Below, one piece after another: positions 56,273 through 64,000 of a stretch of 64,000 bases of DNA. A model generated the notes under the pieces. The model worked only from the letters and a program-made list of their open reading frames with translations. It was not told the origin of the DNA and searched no databases. The stretch is from contig DASPHG010000055.1 in the NCBI GenBank assembly GCA_035629775.1, positions 1-64,000 of the forward strand, in the 5' to 3' direction. Source of the stretch: DASPHG01 sp035629775 (GTDB lineage: Bacteria; Actinomycetota; Thermoleophilia; Solirubrobacterales; Thermoleophilaceae). The stretch's first letter is position 1. Each line of letters opens with the position of its first letter. The position numbers were made by a program, and so were the translations under genes.

Positions 56273-57372
56273 GCGGCGTCCCGTTCGTCGACCTGGGGCG
56301 GATGCACAACCCGCTCGAGGCGGAGCTGAAGGAGGTCTTCGAGCAGATCCTGAGCACGGGGGCGTTCAACCTTGGCGTCGAGCTGGAGCGATTCGAGGCC
56401 GAGTTCGCCGCGTACTGCGGGGCCGCGCACTGCGTCGGCATCTGCGATGGGACGGAGGCACTACGGCTCGCGCTCGTCGCGATGGGCGCCGGCCCGGGCA
56501 CCGAGGTCGTCACCACGCCGAGCACGTTCATCGCGACGGTCGAGGCCGTCGCCGCCACGGGCGCACGGCCGGTCCTGGCCGACATCGATCCGGCCACGCG
56601 CTGTCTCGATCCCGAGCGCGTCGCCGCGGCGATCGGCCCGAACACCGTCGCGGTCGTGCCCGTCCACCTGTACGGCCGCCCGGCACCGATGGCCGAGCTG
56701 CGCGAGGCGTGCGGCGAGATTCCGCTGCTCGAGGACGCGGCGCAGGCCCACGGGGCGGACCTCGACGGGCGCCGAACCGGCACGCTCGGGCGGGCGGCGG
56801 GGTTCAGCTTCTACCCGACGAAGAATCTGGGCGCGCTCGGCGATGGCGGCGCGGTCGTCACCGACGACGAGGATCTCGCGGCGGTGGTGCGCTCGATGCG
56901 CCATCACGGCTCGGCCGCCGACGACGCGAACCAGCATGTGCGGCCCGGACGGACGAGCCGGCTGGACAACCTCCAGGCGGCACTGCTCTCGGTGAAGCTC
57001 CGGGAGCTCGACCGGTGGAACGAGGAGCGGCGGACGGCCGCGGCCCGCTACCGGGACGCCCTCGACGGCCTGCCGATCACGCTTCCCCAGGACGACCCCC
57101 CGGGGGGCTCACAGGTGTTCCACCTGTTCGCCGTCGAGTTGGACGACCGCGACCGCGTGCGCGACGAGCTCCGCGCGGCGGGCATCGGCGCCGCGATCCA
57201 CTATCCGAACCCCGCACACCTCAACCCTGCGTGGAGCGAGCTGGCGGCGCCGGGCGACCTGCCGGCGGCGGAGAGCCTCGCCGCGAGGACGCTCTCGCTG
57301 CCGATGTTCCCGGGGATCGAGGACGCGGAGATCGACCGAGTGGCCGAGGCACTGCGAACTGCGCTGGGCTGA
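56269..57372 (+). CDS. DegT/DnrJ/EryC1/StrS-family PLP-dependent sugar aminotransferase
   Basis: A 367-residue aminotransferase that installs an amino group on a keto sugar nucleotide. The internal aldimine lysine is Lys185 in 'FSFYPTKNLGALGDGGA'. Family motifs: 'VPFVDLGRMHNPLEAELKEV', 'FAAYCGAAHCVGICDGTEAL', the 'PVHLYGRPAPM' loop, and 'RPGRTSRLDNLQAALLSVKL'. It follows the sugar transferase with a 4-base overlap and could work after the Gfo/Idh/MocA oxidoreductase at 51.2 kb (WlbA/WlbC-like pairing). Cytoplasmic homodimer expected. Confidence 0.93.
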   Translation: MSGVPFVDLGRMHNPLEAELKEVFEQILSTGAFNLGVELERFEAEFAAYCGAAHCVGICDGTEALRLALVAMGAGPGTEVVTTPSTFIATVEAVAATGARPVLADIDPATRCLDPERVAAAIGPNTVAVVPVHLYGRPAPMAELREACGEIPLLEDAAQAHGADLDGRRTGTLGRAAGFSFYPTKNLGALGDGGAVVTDDEDLAAVVRSMRHHGSAADDANQHVRPGRTSRLDNLQAALLSVKLRELDRWNEERRTAAARYRDALDGLPITLPQDDPPGGSQVFHLFAVELDDRDRVRDELRAAGIGAAIHYPNPAHLNPAWSELAAPGDLPAAESLAARTLSLPMFPGIEDAEIDRVAEALRTALG

Positions 57373-57380
57373 GCTGCGGG

Positions 57381-57401
57381 GCCGCGACTAGAAGTCGCGG
57401 C
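57381..57401 (+). terminator. Hairpin between convergent genes
   Basis: Perfect 9-base arms GCCGCGACT (57381-57389) and AGTCGCGGC (57393-57401) enclose loop AGA; the stop codon of the convergent transglycosylase gene lies in the loop region. It begins 9 bases after the aminotransferase stop. Likely a bidirectional terminator, although no T-run is present. Confidence 0.65.
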
Positions 57402-58572
57402 TCTCCCAGGTGCGCTGGTTGAGGTGCCGCTTGACGTCCGAGATGTAGCCGTCGGCGGCGTTGGTGTGCCAGCGGCCCGCGTAGTGCGCGCCGATCGCGC
57501 CCCACATGTCGCCGGCCCGGTACGGCTCGCCGCGCTCCATGTCGCCGAGCCACTTGGCGTGGCCCTCGTAGTAGTAGCGGAAGAGGGCGCCGTAGTAATC
57601 GACGTTGAAGGCGGTCGAGCGGCTCGACATCGGGAAGGTGCCGGCGTGGAAGGTCGTCTTGATCTGCGTGAGGCCGAAGCTGAGGCCACCGTCGCCGACG
57701 GCCGACATCCGCCACCAGGACTCGTTGACGACGACCGCGCGCAGCACGTCCTCGTCGATGCCCCACTTCCAGGCGGCCCACTGGATGATCTCGTCGGTGG
57801 TGCCGGTGAAGTTGCCGGTCACGAGGCGCTTGTGCTCGCCGGTGACCGAGATGTTGTTCTCGTAGAAGTCGCGGAGGTCGGACTGCGAGGGGACGCGGCT
57901 GTTCTCGCCGGCATTCCCGGGGCGCGGCTCCCAGCTGGAGCGGTGCACGCGGCTGGCGGCCTCGGCGTCGCTCAGGATCGGCGAGCCGACCGGGCGGGTC
58001 GTCGCCGTCCCACCCTGCGGGACCGGATCCGGGGCGGGCTCGCTGACGGGCGGCTGCTCTACCTGCGGCTGCTCGGTCTGCGGCTGCTCGACGGTGCCGG
58101 GCTCGCTGGGGGCCGGAGCCGGCTCCGGGGCCGGGTCGGGCTGACGCGGCTCGGTCGGGGCGAAGGCGTCGCGGATGGCCCCGGCGCTGTCGCGCTGCTC
58201 GGAGCGGCGGACGCGGCTCGTGCGGACCTGCTTCAGGACGACGACGAGCCGGACGCGCTTACGGGGGGCGGCGGCGCGGCGAGCCACGCGGACCGCGATC
58301 CGCGCCCTGCCGTGGCGGCGCACCGCGCGACGGAGGCGGGTGGCGCGGACGCGACGGTGATAGCTACCGGCGCGAATGTAGCCGCGGCGAACGGCGCGCG
58401 GCTGCTTGATGCCCTTCAGGCGGAACGTCACCGACTTGCCGGCCTTCTTCTTCGCGGCGAACGTCTTGAAGTCGGGGCCCATCCAGGTGCCCGTGGCGGC
58501 GTGGGCACCCGCGGGGAACACGAGGCACACGAGGAGCGCGCAGAGCAGTTTGATGGTGGTCGTCCGTGACAT
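57388..58572 (-). CDS. Secreted lytic transglycosylase-like protein with basic N-terminal domain
   Basis: A 394-residue exported protein: signal peptide 1-26 (MSRTTTIKLLCALLVCLVFP), then a strongly basic Arg/Lys-rich beta-like domain (about 50-125), a Pro/Glu/Gln spacer (PDPAPEPAPAPSEPG, 145-190) and a C-terminal SLT-like domain. The candidate catalytic glutamate is Glu284 in 'VVVNESWWRMSAVGDGGLSF', followed by 'GLTQIKTTFHAG', the 'GLxQI' motif of lytic transglycosylases. It probably cleaves peptidoglycan glycan strands, perhaps to let polymers cross the wall. Convergent with the aminotransferase. Confidence 0.83.
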   Translation of the reverse strand: MSRTTTIKLLCALLVCLVFPAGAHAATGTWMGPDFKTFAAKKKAGKSVTFRLKGIKQPRAVRRGYIRAGSYHRRVRATRLRRAVRRHGRARIAVRVARRAAAPRKRVRLVVVLKQVRTSRVRRSEQRDSAGAIRDAFAPTEPRQPDPAPEPAPAPSEPGTVEQPQTEQPQVEQPPVSEPAPDPVPQGGTATTRPVGSPILSDAEAASRVHRSSWEPRPGNAGENSRVPSQSDLRDFYENNISVTGEHKRLVTGNFTGTTDEIIQWAAWKWGIDEDVLRAVVVNESWWRMSAVGDGGLSFGLTQIKTTFHAGTFPMSSRSTAFNVDYYGALFRYYYEGHAKWLGDMERGEPYRAGDMWGAIGAHYAGRWHTNAADGYISDVKRHLNQRTWESRDF

Positions 58573-58629
58573 TCAGAATCTCCCTATGCCGCGTCCTTGC
58601 GGCTATGCAGGAACTATCGAAGCCGGTGG

Positions 58630-59829
58630 CTAAGACCTTGAACTTGCGAGCGCCGTCTGGACGCCCTGCAGAAGCGGCCCGATCTGGTCCGGCCAGGTGA
58701 GGCCAAGCTCGTCGATCCGACGCCGCGCGCGCTCGCCCAGAGCGCCCGCCTTCGCGGGGTCGTCGAGCAGCTCCTCGACGCGGTCCGCGAGATCGCCGGC
58801 GTCGCTCGGCCGCGCGTAGGCGGTGGCGTCGCCGCACAGCCGCTTCATCTGCTCGAGCGGCGTCTGGATCACCGGCCGGCCGAGCGTCATGTACTCGAGC
58901 ACCTTGATCATCGTCGAGCGGTCGTTCAGCGGCCCCGGCGGGTCCACGCTCAGGCACACCGAGGCCGTGCAGACGTAGCGGCGCACGCCGTCGGCGTCCA
59001 CGCGCCCCGGCAGGCTGACGCGGTCGCCTAGCCCGCGGCGCGCTGTCTCTGCGATCAGGTCCTCGCGGGCGTCCCCCGGTCCGACGAGCGCGAAGGTCAC
59101 GTCGTCGCGCCCGCGCCGGCGAAGCTCGTCGGCGGCGTCGAGCACCGCGCCGAGCCCCTCCTGCGTGGAGATCCGGCCGACCCAGGCGACCAGGTGCGCG
59201 CGCCCGCCCCTGAGCGCAGGGTCCGGCTCGACGGGACGGATTCGGTCGGGGTCGGGTGCGTTGCGGACCACGACCACGCGATCCGCGGGGACGTCGCCGC
59301 GCGTGCGTGCGATCTCGGCGTACGCCTCGTTCGTCGAGAGCACTACGTCGGCCTTGTGGAACGTCCATCGCTCGGCCGCCAGCAGCGCGCGATGGAAGAG
59401 CCCGCGCCGCCCGAACTTCTCCTCGAACAGCTCGGGGGCCAGGTCGTGGTGGTCGAAGATCACGCGGGCCCCGCGCCTGATCGACCGGCGCGCGGCGAGC
59501 AGCAGGAAGTCCGGCGGGTTGCAGGCGATGACGAGGTCCGGGGGGTCCTCGCGCTCGACACGCTCCGCGAGGGCGCGCAGGCGCCGGAGCGCGGCGCCGT
59601 ACTCGCGCAGGTACCCGGCGGCCCCCGCGGCCTCCGGCAGCGCGGGGAAACGCAGCACGCGCACGCCGTCCAGCACCTCCTCCGGTGCGGTCAGGTCGAG
59701 GCCCGCCGGCGCCGCCACCGTGACCGAGTGGCCCGCGCCCGCCAGGGCACGCGCGATCTGCGCCACCCGCGTGTCGTACGGGTACGGCTCGTTCTCGAGC
59801 AGGATCAGGATGCGCGCACGCCGTTCCAA
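58630..59829 (-). CDS. Family 4 glycosyltransferase
   Basis: A 399-residue GT-B fold enzyme. N-terminal domain: 'ARILILLENEPYPYDTRVAQ' followed by 'ARALAGAGHSVTVAAPAGLD'. C-terminal nucleotide-sugar domain: 'LVAWVGRISTQEGLGAVLDA', 'GDAREDLIAETARRGLGDRV' and 'NDRSTMIKVLEYMTLGRPVI' (the E-x7-E-like region of GT4). The opening 'DTRVxxIARALAxAGHxVTV' is typical of GT4 enzymes of bacterial polysaccharide loci. ATG 59829. Divergent from the GT2 gene with only 32 bases between. Donor sugar unknown. Confidence 0.9.
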   Translation of the reverse strand: MERRARILILLENEPYPYDTRVAQIARALAGAGHSVTVAAPAGLDLTAPEEVLDGVRVLRFPALPEAAGAAGYLREYGAALRRLRALAERVEREDPPDLVIACNPPDFLLLAARRSIRRGARVIFDHHDLAPELFEEKFGRRGLFHRALLAAERWTFHKADVVLSTNEAYAEIARTRGDVPADRVVVVRNAPDPDRIRPVEPDPALRGGRAHLVAWVGRISTQEGLGAVLDAADELRRRGRDDVTFALVGPGDAREDLIAETARRGLGDRVSLPGRVDADGVRRYVCTASVCLSVDPPGPLNDRSTMIKVLEYMTLGRPVIQTPLEQMKRLCGDATAYARPSDAGDLADRVEELLDDPAKAGALGERARRRIDELGLTWPDQIGPLLQGVQTALASSRS

Positions 59830-59861
59830 CGGTGGCGCGCGATGCTAGCCTCGCCCGGCCT

Positions 59862-60770
59862 ATGAGGCTGGTCGTAAGCGTCGGCTTCCTCAACGAGGAG
59901 CGCTATCTGCCGGCCTTCCTGGAGACGGTCGCGGCCCAGACCCGGCTCCCGGACCGGTTGCTGCTCGTCGACGACGGCTCCACGGACAGCTCGCCGGAGA
60001 TCGTCGCCGAGTTTGCGGCGGCGCACGAATGGGCGTCGGTGATGACCCGCCCGCCACGCCCGCCCGAGCGCGACCGGCTCGCCCAGGCCCACGAGTACCA
60101 GGCGTTCCTGTGGGCGGCGGAGCGGATCGAGGAGCCCCACGACGTGGTGGCCAAGATGGACGCCGACCTACGCCTGAACCCGCACCTCGTGGAGGCGGTG
60201 ATGGCCGCGTTCGAGGCCGAGCCGCGGCTCGGGATCGCGGGCGGGCCGCTCAGCATTGAGACGCCCGCCGGCCTCCAGCGCGAGCGCTCTCCGGCCGACC
60301 ACGTGCGCGGCCCGAACAAGTTCTACCGCCGCGCCTGCCTCGACGAGATCCTGCCCGTGCCGGCGATCGCCGGCTGGGAGGCGATCGACGAGGCGAAGGC
60401 GCACATGCGCGGGTGGCAGACGCGCACGGTCGAGCTGCCGGGGGGCGACACCGTCCATCTGCGCCCGACCGGCGCGCACGACGGCCGCGTGCGCGGCTTT
60501 CGCCGCATGGGCTCGAATGCGTGGAGCTACGGCGCGCACCCGCTCGCGGTCGCCCTTGGCGGCGTCTCGCGCGTTCGCGAGCGCCCGCCGGTCCTCGCCG
60601 GCGTCGCGTTCGTCTGGGGCTGGGCCTACGCGGCGCTCAAGCGCTACCCGCGCGCCGACCCGGACGTGCGCGCGGTGGTGCGCCGCGAGCAGCTCGCGCG
60701 GATCCGCGGCTACTTCGGGCGGAGGGCGGAGAGTGCGTCCGCGGCGAACGCCTCGGACTCCGCCACGTAG
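59862..60770 (+). CDS. Family 2 glycosyltransferase
   Basis: A 302-residue GT-A enzyme. 'VVSVGFLNEERYLPAFLETV' opens the fold, Asp37-Asp38 lie in 'LLVDDGSTDSSPEIV', and the metal-binding D-A-D motif is at Asp100-x-Asp102 (AKMDADLRLNPHLVEA). Acceptor-side residues 'GGPLSIETPAGLQRERSPAD' and 'AIAGWEAIDEAKAHMRGWQT' follow. The C-terminal part has one hydrophobic stretch (VLAGVAFVWGWAYAALKRYP). ATG 59862 is preferred over an in-frame ATG at 59832 in the divergent gene's promoter area. Its 3' end overlaps the convergent GT4 gene by 61 bases. Confidence 0.9.
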   Translation: MRLVVSVGFLNEERYLPAFLETVAAQTRLPDRLLLVDDGSTDSSPEIVAEFAAAHEWASVMTRPPRPPERDRLAQAHEYQAFLWAAERIEEPHDVVAKMDADLRLNPHLVEAVMAAFEAEPRLGIAGGPLSIETPAGLQRERSPADHVRGPNKFYRRACLDEILPVPAIAGWEAIDEAKAHMRGWQTRTVELPGGDTVHLRPTGAHDGRVRGFRRMGSNAWSYGAHPLAVALGGVSRVRERPPVLAGVAFVWGWAYAALKRYPRADPDVRAVVRREQLARIRGYFGRRAESASAANASDSAT

Positions 60771-61936
60771 CGCTCCGGCGTCAGCGCGGACATGCGCTCG
60801 TATGCTCGCCGCGCGCGCTCGGCGGCGGCGTCCGGGTCGTCGATCGTCCGCCACATCGCGTCCGCGAACGCGTCCACGTCGCCGGGCGGGGCCAGCAGCG
60901 CCTCCGCGCCGTCCTCGAGCGCCTCCGGGATCCCGCCGGTGCGCGAGGCGACGATCGGGACGCGCGCGAGCGCGCCCTCGATGCACACGAGCGGGAACAC
61001 GTCGGGGACGAGCGAGGGCACGAGCAGCGCATGGGCCCCCGCGAGGACGGCCGCGATCTGGTCGGTCTCGGTCCGGCCGAGCAGCTCGAGTGCGTCGCCC
61101 ATGCCGGTCTCGGCGGCGACCGCCTCGAGCTGCGCGCGTGTCGTCTCGTCCACGGAACCCGCGACCACGAGCCGGACCGGCACGCCGTGCTCGTCGCGTA
61201 CGCGCGCGACCGCCCGCACGGCGACCTCGGCGCCCTTGTTGATCGTCACCCGGCCCAGGTAGACGGCGGTCGGCTGGTCGAACGGGTGCCGCTCGATCTG
61301 TGCGAACAGCTCGGACTGCTTGCTCGCCGGGTAGATGACGCGCTCGAGCGCGGCCTCCATGCCGGTGGGCAGCGGCGCGCGCTGGCTGAGGTCGCGGCTC
61401 GCCCACGAGACCGCCGCGCGTGAGGGCCGCGTCGGGTCGAGCCGCAGCGCGGGGTGGCGGTTGACCAGGCGCATGGCGGCAGCCCAGACGGCGCGGGCGC
61501 CCCGGTCGCCCGGGCGCAGGTGGCGCAGGAAGCGGTCACCCCAGTAGAGCTCCGTGGCGAAGAACGTCTCGCTCAGCCGGTAGGCCATCGGGAGCCCCAT
61601 GGCCATCGCCGTCGCGGGCGCGGCCTGGGGGACGCTGACGCAGTTCGACACGTACACGAGGTCGGGCTGGAAATCGGCGACCGCGCGTCGGACGACGCGG
61701 GCCGCGCGCAGCGCGGTGAGCCCGGCGGCCGCGGTGTCGCGGATGCGGCCGTGCCCGGCCCAGGGCAGCTCACGGCGGACATGAGCCTCGTCGGGCGCCT
61801 CGCCCCGGCGCAGGGTCGAGGTGAGGACCAGGATCTCGTGACGGCCGCGCAGGCCGTCGACGAACGACTGGCAGTCGAGCTCGTACCCGCCGATCGCGAC
61901 CGGCGGGTAGAGGTCGCTGAAGACGAGGATCCTCAC
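60710..61936 (-). CDS. Family 4 glycosyltransferase
   Basis: A 408-residue GT-B enzyme: 'RILVFSDLYPPVAIGGYELD' with the Gly-Gly loop of GT4, 'FQPDLVYVSNCVSVPQAAPA', the donor-site 'TAVYLGRVTINKGAEVAVRA', 'LVVAGSVDETTRAQLEAVAA' and 'VPSLVPDVFPLVCIEGALAR' (P-x-x-x-D-x-F-P-x-x-x-x-E-G, the GT4 signature). ATG 61936 overlaps the PIG-L gene stop by four bases (ATGA), so the two are co-transcribed. Its end overlaps the GT2 gene on the opposite strand. Donor and acceptor unknown. Confidence 0.91.
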   Translation of the reverse strand: MRILVFSDLYPPVAIGGYELDCQSFVDGLRGRHEILVLTSTLRRGEAPDEAHVRRELPWAGHGRIRDTAAAGLTALRAARVVRRAVADFQPDLVYVSNCVSVPQAAPATAMAMGLPMAYRLSETFFATELYWGDRFLRHLRPGDRGARAVWAAAMRLVNRHPALRLDPTRPSRAAVSWASRDLSQRAPLPTGMEAALERVIYPASKQSELFAQIERHPFDQPTAVYLGRVTINKGAEVAVRAVARVRDEHGVPVRLVVAGSVDETTRAQLEAVAAETGMGDALELLGRTETDQIAAVLAGAHALLVPSLVPDVFPLVCIEGALARVPIVASRTGGIPEALEDGAEALLAPPGDVDAFADAMWRTIDDPDAAAERARRAYERMSALTPERYVAESEAFAADALSALRPK

Positions 61937-62748
61937 GCGGGGGCGTCCCAGAAGACCTCGTAGCGGTGGATCTCCGGGTTCGAGATGTTGCCCACGGGGC
62001 CGCGGTCGAGGGTGGGGAACTGGGTGCGGTAGCGGCGCATCGCGGCGAGCTTCGCGGCGGCCGTGGTGTCGTCGAGGCGCTCGACCCGGCCCGCCCGCGG
62101 GTCGACGCCGGTCTCGGCGAACGCCGACGCCCAGTAGGCGTCAACGTCCAGGTGCGGGCTCGTCTCGCCGCCCGTGACCCACGCCGGCCAGCCATAGACC
62201 GCGCAGTACGGCAGGTCGGCGTAGAGCGACACGGGGATCCGCTGCCGGGCGAGTGACAGCGCGTAGGCGCGGACGAGGGCATGGTCCGGGTGGACGGTGC
62301 CGATCGTCATCGGCGCGAACACGCGCGCCGGCGCCGGGAAGCGGCGCGCGATCTCGCGGTCGAGCGCCGACCATGGCGGGAACGGCCGCCCACGCCGGTA
62401 CTGGATCTCGAGGAACGGCAGGTTCTCCGGCCCGCGCCCGGCCTCGTCGAGCGCGTCGACGTCCTCGGCGATCCGCTCGGCGAACAGGGCCGCGGAGTCG
62501 GGCTGGCCGGCGATCCCGTCCCAGTCGGTCGTTGTCCCGGGAGCGGGCGGGAGGGCGAATACGTTCACCACGCGGACGTCCGCCGGCCCGGTCAGAACCG
62601 ACCAGCAGTCCAGCACCGCGTCGTCGAGGTGGGGCGACAGCACGAGCACCGGCCCGTCGGGATCGGTGCGCAGCGCGGTCCTGAAGCGGCGGTTGCGCGC
62701 GGCCGCGACGCGCTTCCAGAGTGCCGTCCCAAGTCTTTCCCGCAGCAT
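61933..62748 (-). CDS. PIG-L/LmbE-family N-acetylglucosaminyl deacetylase
   Basis: A 271-residue zinc-dependent de-N-acetylase. Zinc-binding signature P-H-x-D-D is at His40, Asp42, Asp43 ('VLVLSPHLDDAVLDCWS') with the second motif H-P-D-H in 'MTIGTVHPDHALVRAY'. Family features also include 'DVRVVNVFALPPAPGTTTDW' and 'DLPYCAVYGWPAWVTGGETS'. It likely deacetylates a GlcNAc-containing polysaccharide or lipid-linked precursor in this locus. ATG 62748 (MLRERLG) is preferred over 62769, which would abut the divergent flippase start at 62770. Co-transcribed with the GT4 downstream. Confidence 0.88.
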   Translation of the reverse strand: MLRERLGTALWKRVAAARNRRFRTALRTDPDGPVLVLSPHLDDAVLDCWSVLTGPADVRVVNVFALPPAPGTTTDWDGIAGQPDSAALFAERIAEDVDALDEAGRGPENLPFLEIQYRRGRPFPPWSALDREIARRFPAPARVFAPMTIGTVHPDHALVRAYALSLARQRIPVSLYADLPYCAVYGWPAWVTGGETSPHLDVDAYWASAFAETGVDPRAGRVERLDDTTAAAKLAAMRRYRTQFPTLDRGPVGNISNPEIHRYEVFWDAPA

Positions 62749-62769
62749 CGCGCGGCAGACTAGAGGCAC

Positions 62770-64000
62770 ATGGACCCACGGACGGCCCGGGGAGTGCTCT
62801 GGACCGTGACCTCCTTCGGCGCGAATCGCGTCGTCACGGTGGTCACGACGATCGTCCTCGCGCGGCTCCTCGTCCCGAGCGATTTCGGCCTGTTCGCGCT
62901 GGCGACGCTGGTGGTCAACTTCGTCTCGCTCTTCAGCGGGTTCGGGCTGGGGAATGCGCTCGTGCTCGGGAAGGACCTGGACGATCGCGCCCGCGGGACG
63001 ATCCTCACGCTGCTGATCGCGCTCGGTGTGTTCTTCGCGCTCGCGCTCGCCGCCGCATCACCGCTGCTCGCCGAGGCGATGGGCCAGCCGCGGCTCGACG
63101 AGCTCCTGGTCGCGATCGCCGCGGTCCTCTCGATCACCGGCGCGAACTGGTTTTACGACTCCGTGCTGCAGAAGGAGCTCGCCTTCCGGGAGCGGTTCTT
63201 CTGCCAGCTCGCGCGCACGATCGCCTACGCGGTCGTGGCGCTCGTGCTCGCCGCGGCGGCGGACGCGGGCGTCTGGGCGCTGATCGCCGGCTTCGCCGCC
63301 GGCCACCTGGCGAACGGCGTGGCGCTCCTCCTGCTCACGCCGTACCGCGTCCGGCCGGCATGGGACGGGGTCGTCGCACGTGGTGCCATCAAGTCCGGGC
63401 GAGGCTTCGTGGTGCAGGACTCGGTGGACTTCGCGCAGCAGAGCGTTGACTACATCGTGATCGGGCGCGTGCTCGGCGCCACCTCGCTCGGCTACTACAC
63501 GCTGGCCTTCCGCCAGGCTGAGATCCCCTTCTACGCGATCGGCGAGCCCGTCTCGCGTGTCCTGTTCCCGGGCTTCGCCGACATGCGCCACCGCGGGGAG
63601 GACACGCGCGCCGCGTTCCTGAACGCGATGCGGCTGCTGGCGTTCGCCGCGTTTCCGCTCGGAGCGGTCCTGAGCGGAGCGGCGGCGCCATTTGTCGAGA
63701 CATTCTTCGGCGACAAGTGGCTGCCGATGATCGGCGCACTCCAGGTGCTCGGGCTGTGGGCACTCGGGCGGCCGCTCGAGCACGCGACGAGCTGGTACCT
63801 GAACGCGCACGAGCACGCGGTCGCCGTGGGCCGCGTCGCGCTCGTGCTGTTGCCCCTGCTCGTCGTGGCGATCTACCTGGCGGCCGACCTGGGTGGGATC
63901 ACCACGGTTGCGTGGGTGATGGTCGGCCACGTGGTCGCCTCCGGTGCGGCGATGATGGTGCTCGCGCACCGGCGCACGCACGTGCCGCTGGGTCGCCAGC
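62770..64000 (+). CDS. Polysaccharide flippase, Wzx/MOP family (3' end outside window)
   Basis: A long open frame from ATG 62770 runs without a stop to the window edge (410 codons visible). It is a polytopic protein of the MOP/Wzx superfamily that moves undecaprenyl-linked repeat units across the membrane. At least eight hydrophobic segments are visible (e.g. 'TVVTTIVLARLLVPSDFGLF', 'ILTLLIALGVFFALALAAAS', 'ALIAGFAAGHLANGVALLLL', 'RVALVLLPLLVVAIYLAADL'). Family cues include 'LARLLVPSDFGLFALATLVV', 'FAQQSVDYIVIGRVLGATSL' and 'LGYYTLAFRQAEIPFYAIGE'. It belongs to the polysaccharide locus; the divergent PIG-L gene starts 22 bases away. Confidence 0.9.
   Translation, partial: MDPRTARGVLWTVTSFGANRVVTVVTTIVLARLLVPSDFGLFALATLVVNFVSLFSGFGLGNALVLGKDLDDRARGTILTLLIALGVFFALALAAASPLLAEAMGQPRLDELLVAIAAVLSITGANWFYDSVLQKELAFRERFFCQLARTIAYAVVALVLAAAADAGVWALIAGFAAGHLANGVALLLLTPYRVRPAWDGVVARGAIKSGRGFVVQDSVDFAQQSVDYIVIGRVLGATSLGYYTLAFRQAEIPFYAIGEPVSRVLFPGFADMRHRGEDTRAAFLNAMRLLAFAAFPLGAVLSGAAAPFVETFFGDKWLPMIGALQVLGLWALGRPLEHATSWYLNAHEHAVAVGRVALVLLPLLVVAIYLAADLGGITTVAWVMVGHVVASGAAMMVLAHRRTHVPLGRQ

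Overview
The window is GC-rich (about 70% by eye) actinobacterial DNA. The gene set and style suggest the Thermoleophilia/Solirubrobacterales group: many secreted proteins with Ala-rich signal peptides, frequent GTG and TTG starts, 1- to 4-base gene overlaps, a collagen-like surface protein, and exported proteins with an 'ITSAQIKDRTIKIRDLS'-type motif. This placement is an inference from sequence style; no 16S rRNA or other taxonomic marker is present.

Layout. 1-3.0 kb: the 3' end of argS, then a minus-strand thioredoxin / SRPBCC / CcmH-like / CcdA operon for thiol-redox chemistry and cytochrome c maturation. 3.04-14.4 kb: tRNA-Gly(CCC) followed by an 11.3-kb integrative element. The element is bounded by a perfect 55-bp direct repeat of the tRNA 3' end (3068-3122 and 14351-14405) and encodes a tyrosine integrase next to the right end. 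It carries about 18 tightly overlapping plus-strand ORFs. These include two DNA-binding proteins, a ribbon-helix-helix protein with a terminase-small-subunit-like tail, and a ~973-residue phage-tail-like protein with sialidase Asp-boxes and a carbohydrate-binding module. No portal, capsid, large terminase or tape measure is visible, so it looks like a phage satellite or a strongly reduced prophage. 14.4-31 kb: chromosomal genes, namely a large secreted multidomain protein, a TfoX remnant, an ABC exporter, a collagen-like protein, patatin, GTP cyclohydrolase I, a DoxX-like protein, a sigma/zinc-finger anti-sigma pair, a ferredoxin reductase, TrmO, CysQ, a P450, and a His/Asp-rich membrane protein. 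31-45.8 kb: secreted and surface proteins (thrombospondin type-3 repeats, CocE/NonD hydrolase, M14 carboxypeptidase, alpha/beta hydrolase, and an IPT protein with a cysteine-peptidase-like centre), plus tRNA-Arg(CCG) and an SCP-X-type thiolase. 45.8-51.1 kb: MpaB-like and DUF4389 proteins and a 1076-residue coiled-coil protein. 51.2-64 kb: a cell-surface polysaccharide locus (Gfo/Idh/MocA oxidoreductase, Wzy/WaaL-type ligase, initiating sugar transferase, PLP aminotransferase, three glycosyltransferases, PIG-L deacetylase, Wzx flippase). This locus is interleaved with an ECF sigma factor, an LPFTG-anchored protein and a lytic transglycosylase.

Most notable: (i) the satellite-like element, with paired 12-bp-period GTGGCAA repeats near both ends that look like integrase arm sites; (ii) a 32-bp block shared, at the same short distance from the start codon, by two genes flanking the ECF sigma gene; (iii) two copies of a 51-bp palindromic repeat downstream of secreted-protein genes, with two complementary pair changes; (iv) a secreted protein with a Cys-His-Asn arrangement in an otherwise structural protein. 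All functional calls come from reading motifs in the sequence; no database search was run.
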